Assembly (NCBI GenBank): GCA_965243755.1
Contig: CBDEVW010000006.1
Location: 1 to 64,000 of the forward strand
Reading direction: 5' to 3'
Length of the DNA: 64,000 bases
From: JANSWY01 sp965243755
GTDB taxonomy: Bacteria; Bacteroidota; Bacteroidia; Cytophagales; Cyclobacteriaceae
Part shown: positions 47,827 through 56,282 of the stretch, piece after piece
How positions within the stretch are numbered: the stretch's first letter is position 1
How the letters are laid out: each line of letters begins with the position of its first letter
The notes under the pieces: generated by a model
What the model saw: the letters and a program-made list of their open reading frames with translations, nothing else
What the model was told of the DNA's origin: nothing
Databases searched by the model: none
Program-made: the position numbers and the translations under genes

Positions 47827-49451
47827 TGCAAATATTTGAGTCACTTGATCGAAAATATTTTTCAGACACTCAAATGGGTGAATTGAGGGCTTATGATAAG
47901 TTTTTGGATAAATACCATCTCATCATATCTCAGGGAATGAGAAGCGCCATGGGCAGTGAGAATACCGCAAGCTCACTCAACTATCACCTGGATGAAAGGC
48001 AATATTTTGAATCCGAGAAAAAAATAAGAGCCTTACAAAAATCAGCAATCCACAGTGGGGCATGGGATGAATATTGTGACTGGCTTAATTCCCAGGGTGC
48101 TGCTTATGCACGGCAAGGGGTTGAGCTTTCCGAAATAATAGAATTGCATAGGAAATTCAAAGAGTCTGCCATCAATATACTAAAAGTTGAGTACCAATCT
48201 TCCCTCAATAAGGTGATTGAAATATTGCATGGGCAAAATTTGTTAATGGATTTTGCGATTGGACAGATTACCAGAGCATACCTGGGAGAGTTTGAACAAA
48301 AGTATAAAACAAAAACCAACCAACTTGACCTGGCACTAAAGGTAGGAAAGATAGGGATTTGGGTTTGGAATATGCAGACAGGGCACATTGAATGGGATCA
48401 AACTATGTATGAACTATTTGACTTGCCGGAAAATGAGTTCAAAAATCGATACGAAGACTTTGAAAAATGTGTTCATCCAGAAGACCGCAAACAGGTATAT
48501 GATGAAGTCTCGAAAAGTATAGCATCAAAATCGGATTTTTTTACAGAATTCAGGGTCATACATCGTGATCAGTCCATTCGCTATTTGACCGGAAGGGGCA
48601 GAGTAACCTATAATTTGGATGGAAACCCGGTTAAAATGACCGGCACAAACATGGATATTACCGACATCAAGTTAGCAGAAGAACGATTGAAAGAATTCAA
48701 TAGCGAACTTGAAAAAAGAGTAGCAGAAAGGACGAAAACTTTATTTAAGATCAACAGGGAACTGGAAGATTTTAGTTATACAGTGTCTCATGATTTGAGA
48801 GCACCGTTAAGAGCGATCAATGGTTTTGCATCTCTGCTCTCTAAAAGAACTCACAATATGCTCAATGATGAAGAAAAACACTTTCTTCATTCGATCAAAG
48901 AAAATGGATTGTTTATGGGGCATTTGATAGATGATCTATTGTCATTCTCAAGGATGAGCCGGATCGATAAGAACTATGTTTCTATTAATATGAATGCGAT
49001 GATTGAGAAGATATTAACGACACAGTTTGATTCTTCGCACCGATCAAATATGAATGTGGAAATGGCCAATCTACCTTCAGTTAAATGTGACCAGGAGATG
49101 ATCAGGCAGGTATGGACCAATTTGATTGATAATGCCATCAAATTTTCCAGTCACCAGAACCAGATACAGATATCAATTGGAGCGAAATCTGATTCAGATG
49201 AGATTATTTACTATATCAAAGATAATGGCATTGGATTCGATATGGTGTATGAGCGTAAAATATTCGAGATATTTCAAAGACTTGAGGATCAGGACACCTT
49301 TCAGGGGACTGGTGTGGGACTGGCAATAGTTCAACGTATTATTAACAGACACGGTGGAAAAGTCTGGGCGAAATCAAAGCCTGGGGCTGGTTCTACTTTT
49401 TATTTTTCGATACCAAAACATATCAAAAATGACAAACAATCAATTAGTTGA
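47826..49451 (+). CDS. PAS histidine kinase with a helical N-terminal sensor domain
   Basis: 541 aa from the ATG at 47826, chosen because it overlaps the previous stop as TAATG; the open frame runs back to 47760. Residues ~1-160 are an all-helical domain with no firm match, resembling the globin-like or RsbR-type N-terminal sensors of stress proteins. A PAS domain follows (~175-290, IGIWVWNMQTGHIEWD and CVHPEDRKQVYDE). Then come a coiled coil, HisKA (YTVSHDLRAPLRAINGF) and HATPase_c (NLIDNAIKF, DNGIGFDMVYE, GTGVGLAIVQR). The kinase core is closely related to that of the preceding gene, so the two are probable paralogues. The end overlaps the Rcp1-like regulator by 23 nt, which points to a direct partner. 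Confidence 0.92.
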   Translation: MQIFESLDRKYFSDTQMGELRAYDKFLDKYHLIISQGMRSAMGSENTASSLNYHLDERQYFESEKKIRALQKSAIHSGAWDEYCDWLNSQGAAYARQGVELSEIIELHRKFKESAINILKVEYQSSLNKVIEILHGQNLLMDFAIGQITRAYLGEFEQKYKTKTNQLDLALKVGKIGIWVWNMQTGHIEWDQTMYELFDLPENEFKNRYEDFEKCVHPEDRKQVYDEVSKSIASKSDFFTEFRVIHRDQSIRYLTGRGRVTYNLDGNPVKMTGTNMDITDIKLAEERLKEFNSELEKRVAERTKTLFKINRELEDFSYTVSHDLRAPLRAINGFASLLSKRTHNMLNDEEKHFLHSIKENGLFMGHLIDDLLSFSRMSRIDKNYVSINMNAMIEKILTTQFDSSHRSNMNVEMANLPSVKCDQEMIRQVWTNLIDNAIKFSSHQNQIQISIGAKSDSDEIIYYIKDNGIGFDMVYERKIFEIFQRLEDQDTFQGTGVGLAIVQRIINRHGGKVWAKSKPGAGSTFYFSIPKHIKNDKQSIS

Positions 49452-49881
49452 AGTACTTCTGGTAGAGGATAATCCAAGTGATGCTGAATTGGCACTACTC
49501 GCTTTGGAAGAATCCAGGGTTTCAAATCAGATCGTATGGCTGAAAAATGGCAAGGAGGCACTGGATTTTTTATTTGGTGAGGGTGAATACAGCAGTAGAG
49601 ATATCAATCATAAACCGCGAGTAATCCTGATGGATCTAAAGATGCCTAAGGTTGATGGAATTGAAGCTCTGCGTGCCATTAGATCTGATCCCAGAACAAA
49701 AAATATTCCTGTAACCATGCTTACTTCATCCAAAGAAGAGCGTGATATTATTGAGACCTATGAATTGGGGGTGAATAGCTACATAGTTAAACCAGTGGAC
49801 TTTGATCAGTTCACCGCAGCTGTCAGGGATATTGGTTATTACTGGGGAGTTTTAAACGAGAGGCCCAAGTCACTGTCTTAG
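49429..49881 (+). CDS. Single-domain Rcp1-like response regulator
   Basis: 150 aa from the ATG at 49429, the first start that gives a normal receiver N-terminus (VEVLLVEDNPSDAELALLAL). Asp69 in ILMDLKMPKVDG is the phospho-acceptor, with Thr in MLTSSKEE and Lys in IVKPVDFDQF. There is no output domain. Receivers of this Rcp1 subtype accept phosphate from phytochrome-type kinases such as the one it overlaps by 23 nt, and act through protein-protein contact or as a phosphate sink. The longer insertion around 50-62 (GEGEYSSRDINHKPR) is typical of the subtype. Confidence 0.93.
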   Translation: MTNNQLVEVLLVEDNPSDAELALLALEESRVSNQIVWLKNGKEALDFLFGEGEYSSRDINHKPRVILMDLKMPKVDGIEALRAIRSDPRTKNIPVTMLTSSKEERDIIETYELGVNSYIVKPVDFDQFTAAVRDIGYYWGVLNERPKSLS

Positions 49882-49894
49882 GGTTTAAATGAAT

Positions 49895-49902
49895 GAGGAG
49901 GG
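49895..49902 (+). promoter_or_regulatory. Strong Shine-Dalgarno that fixes the start of the large kinase at 49907
   Basis: GAGGAGGG lies 4-5 nt before ATG 49907. Clear Shine-Dalgarno sequences are rare in Bacteroidota and hardly seen elsewhere in this window. It favours 49907 over the ATG at 49889. Confidence 0.6.
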
Positions 49903-49906
49903 TAAT

Positions 49907-52900
49907 ATGAAAGATAAGCAATTGAAAGTGTTAATTCTAGAGGATGTGGAGAGTGATGCCGAATTGGTAAAACTGCAATTTGAGTCTATGGACTTTGAAC
50001 CACAATTTGAACTCACCGATAAGAAAGATCAATACATTGAGTTGCTCGATAGTTTTTGCCCGGATCTGATACTCTCCGATTTCAATTTACCCATGTTTGA
50101 TGGGATTAAGGCGCTGCGAATATTGAGAGAAAAAGACTTTATAACCCCATTTATTTTTGTGACCGGTACTCTTGGAGAAGAAAATGCGGTTCGTGCGATT
50201 AAGGAAGGAGCAACTGATTTTATTGCAAAAGAACGTGTCGATCATTTACCAGCTGCAATATTAAAGGCATTCAGAGAAAAAGAAGAAAGAACATCCAGGC
50301 TTCAGGAAGAGTTTAAATACAAATTATTGATAGAAAATAGCGCGGAATGTATCATGGTGGTAAATAAGGATACTTCTATAACCTACATTAGTCCTTCCGT
50401 GCAAAAGATATTGGGATATGAACCAGGGGAAGTGCTGTCAAGTTCAATCATGTCCTATTTCCCAATAGAGGATGTTGATTTAAGAATGTCAAAATTTGGT
50501 GATGTCTTAGAAAAGAAAGGTGTCGTTCAAAACGATGAATGCCGAATCAGAACCAAGTCAGGAGGATTTATTTGGGTATCGGCAACACTGTCGAATCAAC
50601 TTGATGTAGATGGGTTAAATGGGGTAGTAATTAATTTTAGAGACATCAATGAAAAAAAACTGAGAGAAAAAGAGATAAGGTCCAGCGAAATGAGGTTCAG
50701 GGCTTTGGCAGAAGAAGGTTCTGATCTTATAAGTATTCTCGATGCATCTGGTGTGTATCAATTTTGTAGTGAAAATCATAGGAGAATATTTGGTTACTCT
50801 AATCAGGAATTAATTGGAAAAAGGTTGACAGACCTTGTTCACCCGGAAGATGCTTATCGAATCATTAAGGCACTTGATAATACTGGCAAAGAAAAGAGGG
50901 TAAAGGCAAATCCATTCAGATTTAGAAACAAGGATGGGAAGTATCACTGGGTTGAATCCATCTTTACTAATATGGTGAAGGATGAGACGGTGAATGGAAT
51001 AGTAATAAATTCCAGGGATGTGACCAGTATGGTAGAGAAGACAAAGGAGCTGGAATTAAGTAATGAACGTTATTACTATGCTTCGAAAGCAGCGGAAGAT
51101 CACATCTATGAATGGAACCTGGAAACAGGAGAGGTGATAAGATTAGGAGATTCTCTCAATACGTTATTCGGTTATTCCAATGAGGAGGCTTCAAAAAGTG
51201 GGTTTTGGGAAAGTAAGGTTCATCCGTTTGATAAAAGTGAGGCCTATAGAAAACTAAATGCACATTTGAAGGACCCTGGAAATGATAAATGTGAACATGA
51301 ATATCGTTTTTTAAAAGCTGATGGTAAATACGCATATGTTAATGATACGGGGTATATCCTTAGAAACGATCAGGGAAAGGCCATCCGATTAATAGGCGCT
51401 GTTTCAGATATCACTAAACAGAAGAACCTCGATATTCACAATGACCTGATGCAGTCTATAACGAAGGCGCTAAACAAGAAAGCAAGTTTGAATGAAGGGC
51501 TCTCACACATCGCTCAGATTCTATTGGAATTTTCTTCTGCAACTGTGGTGGAATTTTGGATGACCAATATCGATAACCAGGAATTAATTCGTTCCGGTTG
51601 GGCGTCAGCAGACAAGAGCGGTCATATGTTTATTCAAAAATCCATTGATTTTAGATTTTCTATTTCAAAGGGAGAGGGAATTCCTGTAAAAGTGCTGAAG
51701 AATGAATCTTTCATGAATATATTCAACCCATCTGAATCTCCTCATTTTTATAGAAAGAAATTTGCTAAACAATACAACCTGAGATCTGGACTATCTATTC
51801 CAATTTCATTTGACAATGAAATAATTGGAGTGGTGTTGCTTTTGGCAAAAAAGGAGGACGTTTTAGTGGAGAGTCAGCAGGTTCTTGAAAATATTGCGAA
51901 AGAAATTTCTCCTTATATCCAAAGAAAAAAGTCTGAAGAACAACTCAACAATTTTTTTGAGTTGTCACATGATGTCTTATGCATCGCAGGTTTAGATGGT
52001 TACTTTAAAAAGGTTAATCCGGCCATGTGTGAGTTACTTGGTTTTGATGAAGAATACATCCTTAGCTCACCGATAGTGAGCCTTATCCATCCCGAAGACA
52101 TTGATCAGACTACAAAGGAATTGGAGAATCTGTCAAAAGGAAGAAAAACAATGCAGTTCGAAAACAGATATTTAACCGCAAACGCAAAAGTTGTATGGTT
52201 CTCCTGGGTAGCCATTTGCAAAGAAGATGAAGGACTGGTCTATGCGGTAGCCAGAGACATAACTGCAACTAAAGATTTGGAGAAACTACTTGAGAAATCT
52301 CAAAAGTTAGCAAAAATTGGAGCATGGTCACACGACCTGCAGACTAATGAAATTGAATGGGTACCCATTACGCGAGAGATATATGAAGTAGATCATGATT
52401 TTATACCTACTTCAGCAACGGTAAATCAATTTTATAGCAATGAAGACCTTAAAAAGCTTGAGCAATATTATGCTAGAACAGTTAATGATGGTGAATCCTG
52501 GGTAGATGAATTTAAATTGCTCACATTTAAAGGGAACAGACGGTGGGTAAGAATTTCTGCTGAAGCTGAATTTATTGAGGGAAAATGTATTCGCGTTTAC
52601 GGTAGTATACAGGATATTCATGAAGTTAAGTCAGCTGAATTGGAGAAAATAAATATTCTGGAAAGCATAGCAGATGGTTTCATTGGCTTGAACAGTATTG
52701 ATATAGTCACGCATTGGAATTACAAAGCTGAGGAAATATTTCAGGTAGAAAGAAGTAAGGCCCTGGGAACCAACCTATGGGATCTGTTAGAACAATCTGA
52801 TGTTCAGGACGCAGAACTGCTGAAAAAGGAATCTTATTTGGCGTTACACCAGCAGGAACCTCGGGAATTTGAACTTTCTATAAAAGGACATTGGTTCGAT

Positions 52901-53653
52901 ATTAGTTTGTTTCCGAAAAGAGATGGACTTACCTTTTATCTCCGAGATGTAACGGATAAGCGATTGACTCAACAGAGGCTAATAAAGGCAATAACTGAAA
53001 CGCAGGAAAAGGAAAGGGCCAGGTTTGGGCGGGAATTACATGATGGTATTACTCAGTACTTAGCTGCTTCGAAAATGAACTTGTCTCAGTTTAAATCACA
53101 ACTTGAGTTAGGAAAAACAAAGTTTAATGTCTTAAATAAGGTAATGAACTATCTACAGGAAGCGATTGATGAGTCCAGAACCATCTCGCATGGGTTACTT
53201 TCTACCACTTTACAAAATCAGGGGTTGAAAATAGCTATAAGTGAGATTTTCAAAAATATCGAATCCAGTAAGCAGATAAGTATGAGTCTCAAATATGATT
53301 TGCCGGAACATACTCAATTCTCTAAAGAAATTGAACTCAACCTGTTCAGAATTATGCAGGAGTTAACTAACAACATGGTAAAATATGCCAATGCAACTGA
53401 GGCCAGGTGCTGTTTCCAATTGGTGAAAGACAAAATAATAGTCGAAATGAATGATAATGGCATTGGAATAGAAGGACTGGACGACAACAATTTTAAAAAA
53501 GGAGCTGGATTAAGTAATATTGAGATCAGGGTAAAATCGATGAATGGTCAATTCAAAATCTCAAACCTGCACCCAGGATTGTGCACACAAATTGTTTTGC
53601 CTGTGACTCAAAAAGATAACAAGATGCATACTGAATCAGAATTAACCATTTAA
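49907..53653 (+). CDS. REC-PAS-PAS-PAS-GAF-PAS-PAS-PAS-HisKA_3 histidine kinase
   Basis: 1248 aa from the ATG at 49907, preceded by a Shine-Dalgarno. Domains in rough order: receiver (~1-120, phospho-Asp in ILSDFNLPMFDG); PAS (~140-255, ISPSVQKILGYEPGEVL); PAS (~260-380, SENHRRIFGYSNQELIGK); PAS_3 (~385-505, GDSLNTLFGYSNEEASK); GAF (~515-675); PAS (~680-795, NPAMCELLGFDEEYI); PAS (~805-910); PAS (~915-1020); HisKA_3 with His1045 in FGRELHDGITQYLAA; and HATPase (~1145-1240, RIMQELTNNMVKYAN, MNDNGIGIEG). No membrane segment is seen. It ends the signalling operon and meets the NarL-type regulator at 53661-54299 tail to tail with a 7-bp gap. That regulator is a likely partner because HisKA_3 kinases pair with LuxR-type regulators. 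Confidence 0.93.
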   Translation: MKDKQLKVLILEDVESDAELVKLQFESMDFEPQFELTDKKDQYIELLDSFCPDLILSDFNLPMFDGIKALRILREKDFITPFIFVTGTLGEENAVRAIKEGATDFIAKERVDHLPAAILKAFREKEERTSRLQEEFKYKLLIENSAECIMVVNKDTSITYISPSVQKILGYEPGEVLSSSIMSYFPIEDVDLRMSKFGDVLEKKGVVQNDECRIRTKSGGFIWVSATLSNQLDVDGLNGVVINFRDINEKKLREKEIRSSEMRFRALAEEGSDLISILDASGVYQFCSENHRRIFGYSNQELIGKRLTDLVHPEDAYRIIKALDNTGKEKRVKANPFRFRNKDGKYHWVESIFTNMVKDETVNGIVINSRDVTSMVEKTKELELSNERYYYASKAAEDHIYEWNLETGEVIRLGDSLNTLFGYSNEEASKSGFWESKVHPFDKSEAYRKLNAHLKDPGNDKCEHEYRFLKADGKYAYVNDTGYILRNDQGKAIRLIGAVSDITKQKNLDIHNDLMQSITKALNKKASLNEGLSHIAQILLEFSSATVVEFWMTNIDNQELIRSGWASADKSGHMFIQKSIDFRFSISKGEGIPVKVLKNESFMNIFNPSESPHFYRKKFAKQYNLRSGLSIPISFDNEIIGVVLLLAKKEDVLVESQQVLENIAKEISPYIQRKKSEEQLNNFFELSHDVLCIAGLDGYFKKVNPAMCELLGFDEEYILSSPIVSLIHPEDIDQTTKELENLSKGRKTMQFENRYLTANAKVVWFSWVAICKEDEGLVYAVARDITATKDLEKLLEKSQKLAKIGAWSHDLQTNEIEWVPITREIYEVDHDFIPTSATVNQFYSNEDLKKLEQYYARTVNDGESWVDEFKLLTFKGNRRWVRISAEAEFIEGKCIRVYGSIQDIHEVKSAELEKINILESIADGFIGLNSIDIVTHWNYKAEEIFQVERSKALGTNLWDLLEQSDVQDAELLKKESYLALHQQEPREFELSIKGHWFDISLFPKRDGLTFYLRDVTDKRLTQQRLIKAITETQEKERARFGRELHDGITQYLAASKMNLSQFKSQLELGKTKFNVLNKVMNYLQEAIDESRTISHGLLSTTLQNQGLKIAISEIFKNIESSKQISMSLKYDLPEHTQFSKEIELNLFRIMQELTNNMVKYANATEARCCFQLVKDKIIVEMNDNGIGIEGLDDNNFKKGAGLSNIEIRVKSMNGQFKISNLHPGLCTQIVLPVTQKDNKMHTESELTI

Positions 53654-53660
53654 AATTGAA

Positions 53661-54299
53661 TTAAACCATATTTCTTTCCACCGCATACATTACCAGTCCG
53701 GCGATGTTTTTACATCCGGTTTTCTCCAGAAGGTTTCTTTTGTGCGTTTCTACGGTTCTCTGGCTAATGAATAGCTTCTCCGCAATTTCTTTATTAGAAT
53801 ACTCTTGAGTAATTAGTTCAAGTACCTCCTTTTCACGACTGGAAAGCTCAGATTCCAAGGTTAATCTCTGTTTCGGTTTCCTTCCGGCAATATGGTTTAC
53901 AATTGACTTATATACATCCTCAGCGAAGTAGTCATCACCCGATAATATGACATTGATCGCTTTTACAAGCTCTTCCTTAGGGGAATTTTTGAGTACATAC
54001 CCATTTGCTCCCCTGGCAATCATTTTATTAATTGGAGCAGCTTCATTTACCATAGACAGAACAAGTATTTTGTAATCGGGGTATTCTTCTCTAATTCTGG
54101 TGACAAATTCAAGGCCATCCATTTCAGGCATGTTGTAATCAGTAAGTATGATGTCAAACTTATCCTCCTTCAGTTTTTCCAGACCGTCCTTTCCGTTTTT
54201 TGCTTCACCTGACACTTCAAATTCATCATCATCTTCGAAATAGAACCGAATAGCATCTCGTACTATTTCATGGTCATCTACAACAAGAAGTTTTTTCAT
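53661..54299 (-). CDS. NarL/FixJ-family response regulator
   Basis: A 212-aa protein. The receiver carries Asp8-Asp9, phospho-acceptor Asp54 in ILTDYNMPEMDG and the Lys in VLKNSPKEE. The LuxR-type DNA-binding domain is LSSREKEVLELITQEYSNKEIAEKLFISQRTVETHKRNLLEKTG (quoted in part: SREKEVLELITQEYSNKEIA, then ISQRTVETHKRNLL). It is convergent with the large HisKA_3 kinase and divergent from the secreted-peptide and exopolysaccharide genes, whose shared 245-bp upstream region would be a natural binding target. It is homologous to the regulator at 40947 but clearly not a recent copy. Confidence 0.95.
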   Translation of the reverse strand: MKKLLVVDDHEIVRDAIRFYFEDDDEFEVSGEAKNGKDGLEKLKEDKFDIILTDYNMPEMDGLEFVTRIREEYPDYKILVLSMVNEAAPINKMIARGANGYVLKNSPKEELVKAINVILSGDDYFAEDVYKSIVNHIAGRKPKQRLTLESELSSREKEVLELITQEYSNKEIAEKLFISQRTVETHKRNLLEKTGCKNIAGLVMYAVERNMV

Positions 54300-54375
54300 A
54301 GCGCTGATTGGTTTAGTCGATAATCATCCAACCTAAATTTCGACAAATTACCAGATTGATGATATGGGAATAAAT

Positions 54376-54400
54376 GTGATTCTTATGTAACAAAAATCAC
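54376..54400. promoter_or_regulatory. Inverted repeat in the divergent promoter region
   Basis: GTGATT (54376-54381) and AATCAC (54395-54400) are inverted with a 13-nt spacer, inside the gap between the minus-strand regulator and the plus-strand locus. It could be an operator for that regulator. The arms are short, so chance is possible. Confidence 0.3.
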
Positions 54401-54544
54401 GACATCCATCAAGATGAACAGACCGACTAGTTATTATACGTAGGTCACTTAATGGAATTACCGAAATTTCATAGTACCAGTTTCCCTCTCCCTTAGCCCA
54501 CCCATTCTTTCGAACTTTGAAATAGATATTAAAACACCAAGACA

Positions 54545-54724
54545 ATGAAAAAGCGTGTGTTACTACTTTATATAATCTCTATTATTCTGGGAACTGCGAT
54601 GGCTCAACAACCAATGCAGGAAATGCTTCATGAGTCCGTTCCAAAACTTAAAGTAACTGGTGGTGGAGTTGGTCTGAAAGTCAATCGATCTATCAAAACA
54701 CAAGCCTTATTAATCACATTGTAA
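54545..54724 (+). CDS. Small secreted peptide (59 aa), function unknown
   Basis: ATG at 54545 to TAA at 54722-54724, 59 codons. The first 20 residues are a textbook signal peptide: MKKR, a hydrophobic core (VLLLYIISIILGT) and a cleavage site AMA before QQ. The mature part of about 39 residues reads QQPMQEMLHESVPKL, then KVTGGGVGLKVNRS and a hydrophobic end. It has no Cys and no family I recognise. It lies 17 bp before the degenerate receiver gene and on the same strand, so it is probably the first gene of that operon. The signal peptide makes it credible despite its size. It could also be the remnant of a longer exported protein. Confidence 0.6.
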   Translation: MKKRVLLLYIISIILGTAMAQQPMQEMLHESVPKLKVTGGGVGLKVNRSIKTQALLITL

Positions 54725-54741
54725 ACGACAAATAAGCAGAA

Positions 54742-55164
54742 ATGAAAAGCAAAGTCAATAGAAAGAAATTACATATCGCCCCAAGAATCTTGTTGTGTGA
54801 AAGTGATGAACTTATACGAAAAGTATTGGTCCATCATCTGGAGAAATATCTCCACGCGGAAGTCTATGAGGCAGACAATGGAAAGGTTGCAGAAAAAGTG
54901 CTCTCTCTGCGGCATTTCAACCTTGTCATCACCAATCAATTGCTCCCAATTAAGAGTGGTTTGCAGGTCTTGGAAACCACAAGAAAAGAGCTAAATAATG
55001 ATGTGCCATTCATTGTTCTGGGCGCTGATGGAGAAGACTCATCAATGATTAAAGCCTACCGAATAGGAGCTGATGATTACTTGCCCAATCCAATTAACCC
55101 AACTTCATTAATACTAAAATCTCAATACCTGATAAAAATGGTATTCAAAAGAAATCAAAATTAA
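54742..55164 (+). CDS. Degenerate (pseudo-)receiver domain protein
   Basis: A 140-aa protein with the CheY fold pattern (PRILLCESDELIRKVLVHHLEKYL at the N-terminus, AYRIGADDYLPNPINPTSL at the C-terminus), but the phosphorylation residues are gone. The phospho-Asp position is Asn65 in NLVITNQLLP, the switch Thr/Ser is Gly in VLGADGED, and the conserved Lys-Pro is Asn-Pro. It probably cannot be phosphorylated in the usual way and would act as a constitutive or ligand-tuned binding module. It is followed after 8 bp by the HEAT-repeat membrane protein and then the glycosyltransferase, so a role in controlling that polysaccharide machinery by protein contact is a reasonable inference. Confidence 0.85.
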   Translation: MKSKVNRKKLHIAPRILLCESDELIRKVLVHHLEKYLHAEVYEADNGKVAEKVLSLRHFNLVITNQLLPIKSGLQVLETTRKELNNDVPFIVLGADGEDSSMIKAYRIGADDYLPNPINPTSLILKSQYLIKMVFKRNQN

Positions 55165-55172
55165 CTGAAACA

Positions 55173-56183
55173 ATGGTAACAGTACTTTACAACCTCATCA
55201 TAGTTTTTGTTGCAATCATCATCATGGTCGTGCTGGGAGTTTTTTTTCTTCGGACCGTTCAAATGATTAAACGAAGAAACTATCAAAGATTTAGGTCATT
55301 TATAACAGGAATAGTTATACACTACTTATTTACTTCAAAAAAGCCATTGTCTGGTATTAAATGTCTAACCAGATACCGGGTTCAGAAGAGGCTGTTTATT
55401 CAGGAATTAATGAGGCTAAACAATTCTTTTAAAGGCTACATTAACCAAAATGTCAGAAACTTCTATAGATCACTATCATTGCATGAAGAAAGTTTGGAAA
55501 AACTGAAATCGCATGAACCGTATACAGTTATTTCAGGAATGCAGGAACTTTCCTCAATGCAGTGTGTAGAGTATCAGGAAGAGATTTTGAAATTGGTCAA
55601 ATCCACGAATCAGGTGGTAAGAACTCAGGCACATATTGCTTATATGAAATTATGCAAGGACCCATTGTATTTCCTTAATATGGAGCCTTATAGTCTTACT
55701 GCCTGGGAAGAAATGAACGTCATTGACTATTTACAAAGAAATTCAAACGCTGACATTTCATCCCTGGAAAATTGGTTACGCTCAGATTCACCGGATAAGG
55801 TGGTTTTTTGTCTTAAGATAATTGCCGCGTTGGGCAGATACGAAGAGTTAGATGTCATACATCAATTGCTTTGGAGCAACAATCTGAAAGTAGTTTCTGA
55901 AGCACTAAGAACAATTGGTCGATTAAAGTCATTTGAGAGCACTGGTCCTTTGGTAAGGCGACTAAAAGTCAGTAAAAATGAAAGGATTACCGGCTTGTGC
56001 CTTTTGGTGCTGGCAAGAGTGAGCGTTGCGTCTACAGCGATTCAATGTGCTTCTATCTACCTGAACAGTGAAAATCAATATGTAAGAAATATTTCAAGCC
56101 GAATCATATTGGAGTTGGCTAAAAAGGATGCAGCAGTTGATTTAGATAATCAGGATGATGATCACTATATCATGGCCTCATAG
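55173..56183 (+). CDS. Membrane-anchored HEAT-repeat protein
   Basis: 336 aa. Residues ~5-28 form one transmembrane helix (VLYNLIIVFVAIIIMVVLGVF) followed by a positive cluster (KRRNYQRF), so most of the protein is probably cytoplasmic. From ~95 onward it consists of paired helices of HEAT type (VISGMQELSSMQ, VVRTQAHIAYMKL, VVSEALRTIGRLKS, ERITGLCLLVLARVSV, YVRNISSRIILELAKKD). HEAT arrays scaffold protein complexes. Placed 8 bp after the pseudo-receiver and directly before a processive glycosyltransferase and an outer-membrane barrel, it is likely a scaffold or regulator of the polysaccharide synthase at the inner membrane. No enzymatic motif was seen. Confidence 0.8.
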   Translation: MVTVLYNLIIVFVAIIIMVVLGVFFLRTVQMIKRRNYQRFRSFITGIVIHYLFTSKKPLSGIKCLTRYRVQKRLFIQELMRLNNSFKGYINQNVRNFYRSLSLHEESLEKLKSHEPYTVISGMQELSSMQCVEYQEEILKLVKSTNQVVRTQAHIAYMKLCKDPLYFLNMEPYSLTAWEEMNVIDYLQRNSNADISSLENWLRSDSPDKVVFCLKIIAALGRYEELDVIHQLLWSNNLKVVSEALRTIGRLKSFESTGPLVRRLKVSKNERITGLCLLVLARVSVASTAIQCASIYLNSENQYVRNISSRIILELAKKDAAVDLDNQDDDHYIMAS

Positions 56184-56282
56184 TAGGTGAAACACTTAAT
56201 CCTCTAAATCAGGGTTTTGCGCTCATATCCTCCTCATATACTTCCCAAATTTGGAGTATCAATTTACCAGACAAATACAGAT

